This document shows positions 54,405-62,760 of a DNA stretch of 64,000 bases, in pieces (the first letter of the stretch is position 1; every line of letters starts with the position of its first letter). The notes below the pieces were generated by a model, which saw only the letters and a list, made by a program, of their open reading frames with translations, was not told the origin of the DNA and did not search any database. This stretch comes from JAOUEA01 sp035249905 (lineage in GTDB: Bacteria; Actinomycetota; UBA4738; HRBIN12). A program made the translations under genes and the position numbers. The stretch is from contig DATFFT010000111.1 in assembly GCA_035249905.1 (NCBI GenBank), positions 1-64,000 of the forward strand. Reading direction: 5' to 3'.

Positions 54405-55469
54405 GTGGCGACCGAGGCCAGCGCCGCCCCATCCGACACGAGGGGAGTCCGCCCGCTGCCCGACGACGAGCTCGTCGACATGCTGCACATGCTCAAGCTG
54501 TGCCGCTACTTCGACGAGCGCATCGAGGCGCTGTACCGCCAGGGGCGCCTTCCCGGAGCGATCTACTCCGGGCGCGGACAGGAGGGCACCCACGTGGGCA
54601 CCGCCTGGGCGCTTCGCCCCGAGGACTCGTTGTTCCCGACGCATCGCGACCTGTCGGCGCAGCTCACGAAGGGACTCGATCTACGGCGCGTCATGGCTCA
54701 GTTCTGGGGGCGGATCGACGGATACACGCGCGGACGCGACGGCAACAGCCACATCGGCGACTGGCAGGGCAACCGGACGTTCACGGTCATGTCGCACCTG
54801 CCGATCGCCTACCCGGTCGCGGTGGGAGCGGCGCTCGCGTACAAGCTCGGGGGCCGCGACAACGTCGCGCTCGCGATCTGCGGCGACGGCGCCACCTCGA
54901 ACGGCCGCTGGCACGAGGCCATCAACACCTCGGCCGTCCACCGGTTGCCGGTCGTCTGGGTCGTGAACAACAACCGGTTCGCGTACTCGACGCCGAACGA
55001 GCTCGAGTTCGCGGTGGCCACGATCGCGGAGCGAGCCGCGGCCTACGGCATCCCCGGGGTTCGCGTCGGCGGCGGCGACGTGCTCGCGGTGTACGAGGCG
55101 ACCCACGCGGCGGTCGAGCGGGCACGGGCCGGCGAAGGACCGACGCTGATCGAGTCGGTCTCGTTGCGATGGCGGGGACACGCGGGGCACGACCCGGCCA
55201 AGTACGTGCCCGAGGAGATGCTGCAGGAACACATGGCCGACGTCGATCCCGTGCGCAACTTCGAGGAGTACCTGCTCACCGAGGGCGTCATCACCAAGGA
55301 AGACGTCGAGCAGATCGAGCGGCGCGTCGAGGCGGAGTTCGAGGAGGGCTACGAGTTCGCTCTCGCGTCCCCGTTCCCCGAGCCGGGGGACGCGACGAAG
55401 GGGCTCTGGGTCGAGGACGGCTACTGGACGAGCGAGCCCGGCCGGGGCGGCGGCACGGAGGCCGGATGA
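54405..55469 (+). CDS. 2-oxoacid dehydrogenase E1 alpha subunit (set 1)
   Basis: A 354-residue TPP-dependent subunit. SGRGQEGTHVGTAWAL precedes the TPP motif GDGATSNGRWHEAINTSAV...NNN. Substrate could be pyruvate, a branched-chain oxoacid or acetoin; the two-subunit E1 with adjacent E2 fits any of these. GGAGG lies upstream of the GTG start. Its stop overlaps the E1 beta start (ATGA). The final 15 residues are Gly-rich and unconserved. Confidence 0.92.
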   Translation: MATEASAAPSDTRGVRPLPDDELVDMLHMLKLCRYFDERIEALYRQGRLPGAIYSGRGQEGTHVGTAWALRPEDSLFPTHRDLSAQLTKGLDLRRVMAQFWGRIDGYTRGRDGNSHIGDWQGNRTFTVMSHLPIAYPVAVGAALAYKLGGRDNVALAICGDGATSNGRWHEAINTSAVHRLPVVWVVNNNRFAYSTPNELEFAVATIAERAAAYGIPGVRVGGGDVLAVYEATHAAVERARAGEGPTLIESVSLRWRGHAGHDPAKYVPEEMLQEHMADVDPVRNFEEYLLTEGVITKEDVEQIERRVEAEFEEGYEFALASPFPEPGDATKGLWVEDGYWTSEPGRGGGTEAG

Positions 55470-56515
55470 TGGCGGCGACCGTCGACGTCGGCTCGGCAGC
55501 GGCCGGGCACGGTGCGGAACCTCGAGGCAAGCGGAGCGATGGCCAGGCCACGTACCTGATCGCGATCGCCGAGGCTCTGTGGGAAGAGATGGAGCGCGAC
55601 GAGCGGGTCTACATGCTCGGCGAGGACATCGGGGTCTACGGCGGCGCGTTCAAGGTCACCGAGGGCTTCCTCGATCGGTTCGGCGCCGATCGGGTGATCG
55701 ACATGCCGATCGCGGAGGAGACGATCGTCGGCACGGCGGTCGGCTCGGCCATGGAAGGGCTTCGCCCGGTCGCGGAGTTCCAGTACGCCGACTTCATGTC
55801 CTCCGGCTTCGACTCGATCTCCACCCTGCTCGGGCGGTACCACTACCGCTCCGGGGTTCCACTGCCGGTCGTGTTGCGGGGGCCATCGGGTGGGTACGTT
55901 CGGGCGTCCTCCTTCCACTCGGTCAATCCCGAGCCGTGGTTCGCCTACGGGGGCGGCATCAAGATCGTCGCCCCGTCGTTCCCGGCCGATGCGAAGGGCC
56001 TGATGAAGTCGGCCGTCCGAGACGACAACCCCGTGATGTTCCTCGAGCACAAGTGGATCTACCGACGCATCAAGGAGCAGGTGCCGACCGATCCGGACTT
56101 CCTCGTTCCCATCGGCTCGGCCAACGTCCGGCGCGAGGGAACCGACGTCACGATCGTCACGTACGGCGCGTTGGTGCACAAGTCGCTCGAGGCGGCGGAG
56201 AACCTCGCGCAGCGAGGCATCTCGGCCGAGGTCGTCGATCTGCGGACGGTCTACCCGATCGACGAGGAGACGGTGCTCGCCTCGATCGCGAAGACCTCGA
56301 GGGCCCTCGTGGTGACCGAGAGCTACCGATTCGTCGGCATCGGCGCGGAGGTGGGCGCGACGATCGCCGAGAAGGCTTTCGACCAGCTCGACGCCCCCGT
56401 GACACGGCTTGCGCCCCCGAACATGCCGGTGCCCTTCTCCCCCACCCTCGAGGATGCGTTCCTCCCCCAGATCGCCGACATCGAACTCGCCGTCGAGGAG
56501 TTGTCCGCCTGGTGA
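55466..56515 (+). CDS. 2-oxoacid dehydrogenase E1 beta subunit (set 1)
   Basis: A 349-residue transketolase-like subunit pairing with E1 alpha. MLGEDIGVYGGAFKVTEGF, VAEFQYADFMSSGFDSI and MFLEHKWIYRR are family blocks. About 25 extra N-terminal residues (ATVDVGSAAAGHGAEPRG) precede the conserved region. The ATG overlaps the alpha stop, and E2 follows after 25 nt. Confidence 0.93.
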   Translation: MMAATVDVGSAAAGHGAEPRGKRSDGQATYLIAIAEALWEEMERDERVYMLGEDIGVYGGAFKVTEGFLDRFGADRVIDMPIAEETIVGTAVGSAMEGLRPVAEFQYADFMSSGFDSISTLLGRYHYRSGVPLPVVLRGPSGGYVRASSFHSVNPEPWFAYGGGIKIVAPSFPADAKGLMKSAVRDDNPVMFLEHKWIYRRIKEQVPTDPDFLVPIGSANVRREGTDVTIVTYGALVHKSLEAAENLAQRGISAEVVDLRTVYPIDEETVLASIAKTSRALVVTESYRFVGIGAEVGATIAEKAFDQLDAPVTRLAPPNMPVPFSPTLEDAFLPQIADIELAVEELSAW

Positions 56516-56540
56516 GAGATCCAGTTCAGGAAGGAAGCCG

Positions 56541-57896
56541 ATGACCTCGATCCAGATGCCCCAGCTCGGCGAGACGATCGTCGAGGGAACGATCCTGAAG
56601 TGGCTGAAGGCGGAGGGCGAGGAGGTCGACCGCGACGAGCCGTTGTTCGAGATCTCGACGGACAAGGTCGACACCGAGGTGCCCTCGCCGGTCGCGGGCA
56701 GGCTGACGAAGATCGTCGTGGCCGAGGGGGAGACGGTTCCGGTGGGTACCGAGCTGGCGATGATCGACTCCGGGAACGGGGAGGGTCCCGCCGACGCTTC
56801 CCCGTCCGGGGCAGCCGCGGCGTCAGCCGAGGCGCCTGCGCAGGATGCCGACGCGGGGGCAGGCACCGTCGCGCCGGACGAGACGAGCGATGCTTCCCTC
56901 GCCCCGGCCGGCGCACCCCCGGCTCCCGCGGGGGCCTCGACGTCAGAGGCACCCTCGGTTCCCGACCGAGGCCCGCGGTCGCAGATCCTCTCGCCGCTGG
57001 TCCGACGGCTGGCACAGGAGCACGGGATCGATCTCGCGACCGTGTCCGGCACGGGCACGGGAGGCCGCATCACGAAGGCCGACGTGATGGCCGCGGTCCC
57101 GTCGGGAAGCGGGGAACGGGCCGCCGCCTCGCAGCCCGCCCCGAGCGCGCCGGCCCAGGTGGCGCCCCCGTCGATCGGGGCGGGTGCGGCGCAGGGCGAA
57201 ACCGTCGAGCCCCTGTCGCACATCCGCAAGGCGATCGCGACGCACATGCTGGCCTCGGTCAACGAGACCGCCCGCGCGTGGACCATGGTCGAGGTCGACG
57301 TCGATCACCTCGTGAAGCTCCGGGAGCGCGCGAAGGAAGGCTTCCTGGCGACCCATGGCGTCAAGCTCACCTACCTGCCGTTCGTGGTCCGCGCGACCGT
57401 CGATGCCCTGAAGGCCTTCCCGGCCGTGAACTCGCGCATCGACGGCGAGAACGTGGTGACACCTCGCGGGGTGCACATGGGCATCGCGGTGAGCTACGAC
57501 GCGGGGTTGATCGTGCCGGTCATCAAGGATGCCGATGCGATGAACAGCGTGGGCATCGCGCGGGCCATCACCGACCTCGCGGCTCGCGCACGGGCGCACC
57601 AGCTCAAGCCCGACGAGGTGCAGGGCTCGACGTTCGCGATCACGAACCCGGGCCCGTACGGCTCCCTCGTGAGCGTGCCGATCATCAACCAGCCCAACGT
57701 GGCCATCCTCGCGCTCGACGCCATCCAGAAGCGGCCCGTGGTGGTCGAGGGCGACGCGATCGCGGTCCGCAGCGTCGTGTACGTCTCGATGTCATGGGAC
57801 CATCGACTGCTCGACGGCGAGATCGCGACGCGGTTCCTGGCTCGCGTCAAGCAGAACCTCGAGAGCTGGGACTTCGCCGAGGACCTCGGGATCTGA
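56541..57896 (+). CDS. Dihydrolipoamide acyltransferase E2
   Basis: A 451-residue core of the complex. One lipoyl domain has Lys42 in EISTDKVDTEV, followed by an Ala/Pro-rich linker, the E1/E3-binding domain (SPLVRRLAQEHGIDLATV, about 149-166), a second linker and the catalytic domain ending with SWDHRLLDGE, whose His and Asp are the active residues. AGGAAGG lies upstream of the ATG. lipB follows 5 nt after the stop, so the substrate for lipoylation and the enzyme are made together. Confidence 0.94.
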   Translation: MTSIQMPQLGETIVEGTILKWLKAEGEEVDRDEPLFEISTDKVDTEVPSPVAGRLTKIVVAEGETVPVGTELAMIDSGNGEGPADASPSGAAAASAEAPAQDADAGAGTVAPDETSDASLAPAGAPPAPAGASTSEAPSVPDRGPRSQILSPLVRRLAQEHGIDLATVSGTGTGGRITKADVMAAVPSGSGERAAASQPAPSAPAQVAPPSIGAGAAQGETVEPLSHIRKAIATHMLASVNETARAWTMVEVDVDHLVKLRERAKEGFLATHGVKLTYLPFVVRATVDALKAFPAVNSRIDGENVVTPRGVHMGIAVSYDAGLIVPVIKDADAMNSVGIARAITDLAARARAHQLKPDEVQGSTFAITNPGPYGSLVSVPIINQPNVAILALDAIQKRPVVVEGDAIAVRSVVYVSMSWDHRLLDGEIATRFLARVKQNLESWDFAEDLGI

Positions 57897-57901
57897 CCGC
57901 G

Positions 57902-58600
57902 GTGCGGCGCGCCTGGCTGTTCGAACCGGCCGGCCCCGTCCGATACGAGGCCTCGAACGAAGCGATGCACGATCTCGCCGAACGTCGGCTGTCCGACGAA
58001 GCCCCGGACTCGTTGATCCTGCTCGAGCACCCGCCCGTATTCACCGCGGGCCGGCGGTCCAAGCCGGAGCACCTCGTCTGGAGCGAGCGCGAAGCCGCCG
58101 CCCGCGGCGCGGCCGTGCACCACATCGACCGAGGGGGCTCGTTCACGTTCCACGGCCCGGGGCAGCTCGTCGGATACCCGATCCTGCACCTGGGCGTGCG
58201 GCCCGATGCCGCGGCCTACCTCCGTGCACTCGAGGACGCCGTGATCCGCACCGGGGCGTCGCTGGGGGTCGAGCTGCACCGGCGCGACGACGTGCAGACC
58301 GGCGTGTACGCGGGCGACGACAAGGTGTGTGCGATCGGGGTGCGCCTGATGCGCACCCGCGTGACGTTGCACGGGTTCGCGATCAACTGCGACACCGACC
58401 TCTCGTGGTTCGACGGCATCGTCGCGTGCGGGCTTCCCGACAACGGTGTGACGTCGCTCTCCGCGTTGTTCGATCGAGACGTCACGGTCGACGAGGTTCG
58501 GCCGATCGCACGCCGCGCCCTCGCAGACGTGTTCGGTCTCGACTACGTGCCGGCGCCCCCCGACGAGCTCGAGCGGTTCCGTTCGGCGCTGGTGGCGTGA
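57902..58600 (+). CDS. lipB: Octanoyltransferase (lipoyl synthesis)
   Basis: A 232-residue enzyme that moves octanoate from acyl carrier protein to the lipoyl Lys of E2 and GcvH. The catalytic Lys141 is in DDKVCAIGVRL and Cys176 in IVACGLPDNGV, with DRGGSFTFHGPGQLVGYPIL as the family hallmark. The GTG at 57902 is 5 nt after the E2 stop. lipA, needed for sulfur insertion, is not in the window. Confidence 0.94.
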   Translation: MRRAWLFEPAGPVRYEASNEAMHDLAERRLSDEAPDSLILLEHPPVFTAGRRSKPEHLVWSEREAAARGAAVHHIDRGGSFTFHGPGQLVGYPILHLGVRPDAAAYLRALEDAVIRTGASLGVELHRRDDVQTGVYAGDDKVCAIGVRLMRTRVTLHGFAINCDTDLSWFDGIVACGLPDNGVTSLSALFDRDVTVDEVRPIARRALADVFGLDYVPAPPDELERFRSALVA

Positions 58601-58608
58601 GCCTGCGG

Positions 58609-59355
58609 TCAGCCGCGGTCGGCCACCAACGCGTACTGGGGACGGTGCTCGAGCCACCGGAGCGGCCACGCCTCGTGTGAGCGGGCCGCCCATTCCACGT
58701 CGCGCAGTCGATGGATGCGGATCCCGGTCCACCCGGACGCGTCGACGGCCTCGATGAACGGGAGCGGTGACAACGAATCGGCCAACGGCAGCGTGTCGAG
58801 CACCTCGTCCGGATACGGGGCATGGTGATGGTCGGCGACGCCCGTCACACGCCGGGTCGCGGTGGCGGCCGCATCCTTCAAGCGGGCGACGACTCCTTCC
58901 TGATGCCAGACGCCTTCGAACAGCACGAGCTGGCCTCCCGGCTTCGTCACCTCGCGCCACGCCCGGAGGGCTCCCACGGGGTCGGGCATCGTCCAGAGCA
59001 CGTGGCGTTCCATCACGGCGTCGAACGGACCCTCGGGAGGCGTCATCGCCGACCCGACCTGGAACACGACCTCGAGCCCCCGAGAGTCGGCCTTCTCGCG
59101 GGCCCTCGACAGCATGGCCTCCGAGAGATCGAGGGCGGTGACGCGGTAGCCGAGCTCAGCCGCGAGCAGACCGACCGAGCCGGTCCCTGCGCCCGCGTCG
59201 AGGACGGCAGCAGGCGGTTCCGGCAGCACCCGCCTCATGAGGGCTCGCCACGCGGCGGCCTCCAGCGGGTCGGAGACCGCATGCGACGCGGAACGGTCGT
59301 AGGAGGCCGCGTCTCGGTCCCAGTAGTCGCGGATGCGGCCGTGGGTGTCGGTCAC
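58609..59355 (-). CDS. SAM-dependent class I methyltransferase
   Basis: A 248-residue methyltransferase. Motif I is VLDAGAGTGSVGLLAAELG, followed by ALDLSEAMLSRAREKA, MERHVLWTMPDPVGALR and KPGGQLVLFEG. The region DHHHAPYPDEVLD suggests a small hydrophobic substrate, but the target is unknown. It converges on lipB with 8 bp between. Confidence 0.88.
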   Translation of the reverse strand: MTDTHGRIRDYWDRDAASYDRSASHAVSDPLEAAAWRALMRRVLPEPPAAVLDAGAGTGSVGLLAAELGYRVTALDLSEAMLSRAREKADSRGLEVVFQVGSAMTPPEGPFDAVMERHVLWTMPDPVGALRAWREVTKPGGQLVLFEGVWHQEGVVARLKDAAATATRRVTGVADHHHAPYPDEVLDTLPLADSLSPLPFIEAVDASGWTGIRIHRLRDVEWAARSHEAWPLRWLEHRPQYALVADRG

Positions 59356-59382
59356 GAGAGGTTGTCCCCGCCCCCGGATGCG

Positions 59383-60192
59383 TCAGAAGAGCCGCGCGGC
59401 GAGCTTCGGCCGATACTCGGCCACCAGCGGGTCGTCATCGAGCGTGGCGAACACGTCGACCATCGACTCCCTCGCCGCGTCGGCGTCCTCGTCGAACGAG
59501 GCGAGCAGGCCATCGAGCGCCTCGCGCCAACGCCCGGCGGCGGCGGCCCGGCGTGCGTCGCCGATCGCACCGTCGCCCGCGCCCGCCTCCCATCTGTGCA
59601 CGCGAACGATCGACATCACGCGTTCGGCCTCGGCGTCGGGGAGCAGCGGCTCCACGAGCGCTTCGGCCCCCTCGAGCTCTCCCCGGCCCGCGAGGATCCG
59701 GGCGAGGCCGATCGCCGCCTCACCGTTCTCGGGGTCCTTCTCGAGCGCGTCGCGGTAGCCCGCCTCGGCCGACTCGAGATCCCCCGCGGTCTCTTCGGCG
59801 AGCGCCTCAACGGCCTCGACCTCGGCCTGGGTCGGCACGATCGTGTCGATGAACCGGTTCACTTCCTGCTCGGGATAGGCCCCGATGAACATGTTGACCG
59901 GCTGCCCGTCACGGAAGGCAACCACGGTCGGTATGCCCTGGCTCTGGACGGCCTGGAGCAGGGCGTTGCCCACGGCGTTCGCGTCGACGTCGAGCTTCGC
60001 CAGCAGGAAGGCACCCTCACGCTCGGTGGCGACCTTCTCGAGGATCGGGCCGAGCGTTCGGCACGGCGCGCACCACGACGCCCACATGTCCACGACGACG
60101 GGCCGTTGCTTCGACCCCTCGATCACGACCTGTTCGAAATCGGCGTCGGTGACGTCGACCACATGCGTGGCCGCGGTGCTCGCGTTGCTCAT
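59383..60192 (-). CDS. Thioredoxin-TPR protein (CnoX/YbbN-like)
   Basis: A 269-residue protein with an N-terminal thioredoxin domain having the active motif WASWCAPC and the cis-Pro in GIPTVV. A helical TPR-type region follows (AEAGYRDALEKDPENGEAAIGLARILAGRGELEGAEAL split over two repeats). It resembles CnoX, a chaperedoxin protecting proteins from oxidation. The ATG at 60192 is preferred over 60201, whose spacing to GGAGG is only 2 nt. Confidence 0.88.
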   Translation of the reverse strand: MSNASTAATHVVDVTDADFEQVVIEGSKQRPVVVDMWASWCAPCRTLGPILEKVATEREGAFLLAKLDVDANAVGNALLQAVQSQGIPTVVAFRDGQPVNMFIGAYPEQEVNRFIDTIVPTQAEVEAVEALAEETAGDLESAEAGYRDALEKDPENGEAAIGLARILAGRGELEGAEALVEPLLPDAEAERVMSIVRVHRWEAGAGDGAIGDARRAAAAGRWREALDGLLASFDEDADAARESMVDVFATLDDDPLVAEYRPKLAARLF

Positions 60193-60247
60193 GTCGACCA
60201 TGTCCTCCAGCCTCTCACACGCCCATCGCTACGTCGGGTCCGCCGGC

Positions 60248-60520
60248 TCACCTCGCCAGCCTGCCGACCGCGGTCATCACCTCTTCGATGCCGGCCCCCC
60301 GGCTTCCCCCGTCGGCCGACCCGCGAAGGCACCGACGAACGTGTTCGTCGAGCAGGCCCAGGCCGACCGCCCGTAGGGCGGCCTGCACCGAGTTCAGCTG
60401 TGTGAGGACGTCGATGCAATGCGCGTCGTCGTCGATCATGCGCTGCAGACCTCTCACCTGACCTTCGATGCGCCGCAGACGATCCCGGATCGCCTTCTCG
60501 TCCATCTCGTATGCGGACAC
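60248..60520 (-). CDS. csoR: CsoR-family copper-sensing repressor
   Basis: A 90-residue DUF156 repressor. Cys35, His60 and Cys64 match the Cu(I) ligands of mycobacterial CsoR (Cys36, His61, Cys65), so copper is the likely signal. RLRRIEGQVRGLQRMID is the family opening. The GTG at 60520 has GGAGGGCGG upstream. A matching inverted-repeat operator lies at 60600-60618. No copper ATPase gene is within the window, so its other targets are elsewhere. Confidence 0.88.
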   Translation of the reverse strand: MSAYEMDEKAIRDRLRRIEGQVRGLQRMIDDDAHCIDVLTQLNSVQAALRAVGLGLLDEHVRRCLRGSADGGSRGAGIEEVMTAVGRLAR

Positions 60521-60599
60521 CCGCCCTCCTCGCCGCGCTGATCGTCGGTTGACCGCGAGTGATCGCACACCCGTCGTTCACGGTCCGACAGGCGACGAC

Positions 60600-60618
60600 T
60601 ATACCATGGGGGGGTATA
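60600..60618. promoter_or_regulatory. Candidate CsoR operator
   Basis: TATACC (60600-60605) and GGTATA (60613-60618) flank a G-rich 7-bp spacer, the TATACC...GGGGTATA form typical of CsoR sites. It lies in the divergent region between csoR and the second E1 alpha gene, upstream of the csoR start by about 80 bp. Confidence 0.65.
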
Positions 60619-60699
60619 TGCCGGAACGGTCGTTCGGCCGAGGACCGAGCCGGATGCTGGGTGTATGCTCGAAACCACGGTGCGAGGGAGCTCGAGCAG

Positions 60700-61731
60700 G
60701 TGTCGACCCAGGTAGCGTCCACCCCGCACGGGGCGCTGGGACTCAGCGACGACGACCTGCTCTCGATGTATCGCACCGTGATCACGGCCCGCCTGCTCGA
60801 CGAGGCCGCGCTCCGTCAGAACCGCATGGGCAGGGCACCGTTCGTCGTGCCGGCCGAAGGCCACGAAGCGTGCCAGGTCGGGACCGCCTGGGCCATGCGC
60901 AGGGGCGTCGACGTCTGGCTGCCTTACTACCGTGACGGCGCCGTGGTGCTCACGGCCGGGATGACGCCGTACGAGGTCTTCCTCGGCATCTTCGCGAAGG
61001 CCGACGACCCGTCGAGCGGTGGGCGGCAGATGCCGTCGCACTGGGGCCACCGCGAGCTCGGCATCATCACGGGCTCCTCCCCCATCGCGACCCAGGTCCC
61101 CCACGCCGCGGGGATCGCCTACGCCGTGAGGTACCGCGGAGAAGACGCGGTGGTCGCGAGCTGGTTCGGCGACGGCGCTACGAGCGAGGGCGACTGGCAC
61201 GAGGGGCTGAACTTCGCCGGCATCCATCGGCTTCCGGTGATCTTCGTGTGCGAGAACAACGAGTACGCGATCAGCGTGCCCCAGTCGAAGCAGATGGCGA
61301 TCGAGAACGTCGCCGACCGGGCGGCCGGATACGGGTTCCCAGGGGTGGTCGTCGACGGCAACGATGTGCTGGCCTGCTACGCGGCGATGAAACAGGCGCA
61401 CGAGCGCGCGAGAGCCGGCGATGGCCCGACCCTGATCGAGTGCAAGACATACCGCTTCCTCGGCCACACGAGCGACGACGACGACAAGACCTACCGCTCC
61501 CGCGACGAGGTCGAACAGGCGCGCGATCGAGACCCCGTGCACGTGTTCGGGGAGTACCTGCGCACCAGCGGCGTGCTCGACGACGTGGGCGCCGAAGAGC
61601 TCCGAGCCGCCGTGAAGGGCGAGATCGACGACGCCCTGTCCGCGGCATGGGAGGCTTCCGATCCCGAGCCGGCCTCCGCGATGCGGCACGTGTTCGCCGA
61701 GCCCGGCGATCCCGAGGGCGGCGGCCGTTGA
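60700..61731 (+). CDS. 2-oxoacid dehydrogenase E1 alpha subunit (set 2, branched-chain type)
   Basis: A 343-residue TPP subunit. AEGHEACQVGTAWAM and WFGDGATSEGDWHEGLNFA with CENN form the TPP site, and TYRFLGHTSDDDD is typical of branched-chain (2-oxoisovalerate) E1 alpha. GGGAG lies 9 nt before the GTG at 60700, with TATGCT (60664-60669) as a likely -10. It has no E2 of its own nearby and could share the one at 56541. Confidence 0.9.
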   Translation: MSTQVASTPHGALGLSDDDLLSMYRTVITARLLDEAALRQNRMGRAPFVVPAEGHEACQVGTAWAMRRGVDVWLPYYRDGAVVLTAGMTPYEVFLGIFAKADDPSSGGRQMPSHWGHRELGIITGSSPIATQVPHAAGIAYAVRYRGEDAVVASWFGDGATSEGDWHEGLNFAGIHRLPVIFVCENNEYAISVPQSKQMAIENVADRAAGYGFPGVVVDGNDVLACYAAMKQAHERARAGDGPTLIECKTYRFLGHTSDDDDKTYRSRDEVEQARDRDPVHVFGEYLRTSGVLDDVGAEELRAAVKGEIDDALSAAWEASDPEPASAMRHVFAEPGDPEGGGR

Positions 61732-62717
61732 CCGAGAAGAACGTCGTCACCGCGATCCGTGACGCCCTGCACGACGAGATGGCCGACGACGATCGCATCG
61801 TGCTGCTCGGCGAGGACGTGGGCAACCGCGGCGGTGTGTTCCGGATCAGCGCGGGGTGGATGGACGAATTCGGGGAAGCACGGGTGATCGACACGCCCCT
61901 GGCGGAATCGGGCCTGGTGGGCGTCGCGATCGGCATGGCCCTGCATGGCATGCTCCCGGTCGCCGAGATCCAGTTCGCGGACTTCATCCACCCCGCGTTC
62001 GACCAGATCGTGTCCGAAGCGGCGCGCATCCGCTACCGATCGAACGGTTCGTTCGGTGTCCCGCTCGTGATCCGCGCGCCCTGTGGGGGTGGCATCCACG
62101 GGGCTCTCTACCACTCGCAATCGATCGAGGCGTTCTTCGCCCATGTCCCCGGGCTCAAGGTCGTGATGCCGGCCACGCCGGCCGATGCGGCCGGCCTGCT
62201 GCGCGCCTCGATCGCCGATCCCGACCCGGTGCTCTTCCTCGAGCACAAGAAGACCTACCGGGCCATCACCGGCGACGTGCCCGAGGAGCGCCATCTCGTC
62301 CCGATCGGGAAGGCCGACGTGAAACGCGAAGGATCCGATCTGACGTGCGTGAGCTACGGGTACGCGCTGCACACGTGCCTCGACGCGGCCGGTCGCCTGC
62401 AGCAGGACGAAGGCGTCTCGGTCGAGGTGGTCGACGTCCGGACGTTGGCGCCGCTCGACACGGGAACGATCCTCGATTCGGTGCGCCGCACCTCGAAGGC
62501 GATCGTCGTGTACGAGGACAACCGCACCTACGGCGCCGGCGCCGAGATCGTGTCGACGATCGCCGAGGAAGCGATGTTCGACCTCGATGCGCCGGTCGTT
62601 CGGATCGGGGGACCGGACGTGCCGGCGATGCCGTTCGCGGCGCCGCTCGAGCATTACTTCATGGAGCCCGAGCCCGACCAGATCTACCGACGCATGCTCG
62701 ACCTGGCCCGAGCCTGA
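61728..62717 (+). CDS. 2-oxoacid dehydrogenase E1 beta subunit (set 2)
   Basis: A 329-residue partner of the gene before it. LLGEDVGNRGGVFRISAGW, VAEIQFADFIHPAFDQIVSE and GGGIHGALYHSQSIEAFFAH are family blocks with branched-chain character. The only well-placed start is the TTG at 61728, overlapping the alpha stop as TTGA and followed at once by conserved sequence (TEKNVVTAIRDAL). This would be a translation-coupled TTG start. Confidence 0.92.
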   Translation: MTEKNVVTAIRDALHDEMADDDRIVLLGEDVGNRGGVFRISAGWMDEFGEARVIDTPLAESGLVGVAIGMALHGMLPVAEIQFADFIHPAFDQIVSEAARIRYRSNGSFGVPLVIRAPCGGGIHGALYHSQSIEAFFAHVPGLKVVMPATPADAAGLLRASIADPDPVLFLEHKKTYRAITGDVPEERHLVPIGKADVKREGSDLTCVSYGYALHTCLDAAGRLQQDEGVSVEVVDVRTLAPLDTGTILDSVRRTSKAIVVYEDNRTYGAGAEIVSTIAEEAMFDLDAPVVRIGGPDVPAMPFAAPLEHYFMEPEPDQIYRRMLDLARA

Positions 62718-62760
62718 CCTCGACCCGAAGGCGGTCAGGTCTCGACGGCGGGCTCCATCC

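Noticed and set aside
51858..54644. 928-codon reverse frame across gcvT, lpdA and E1 alpha
   Set aside because: Spans promoters and genes on both strands, and only shadows real coding sequence.
62041..62060. Second SOS-like box (TCGAACGGTTCG region)
   Set aside because: Lies inside the E1 beta coding sequence, spacing and arms do not fit the consensus, and no promoter is near.
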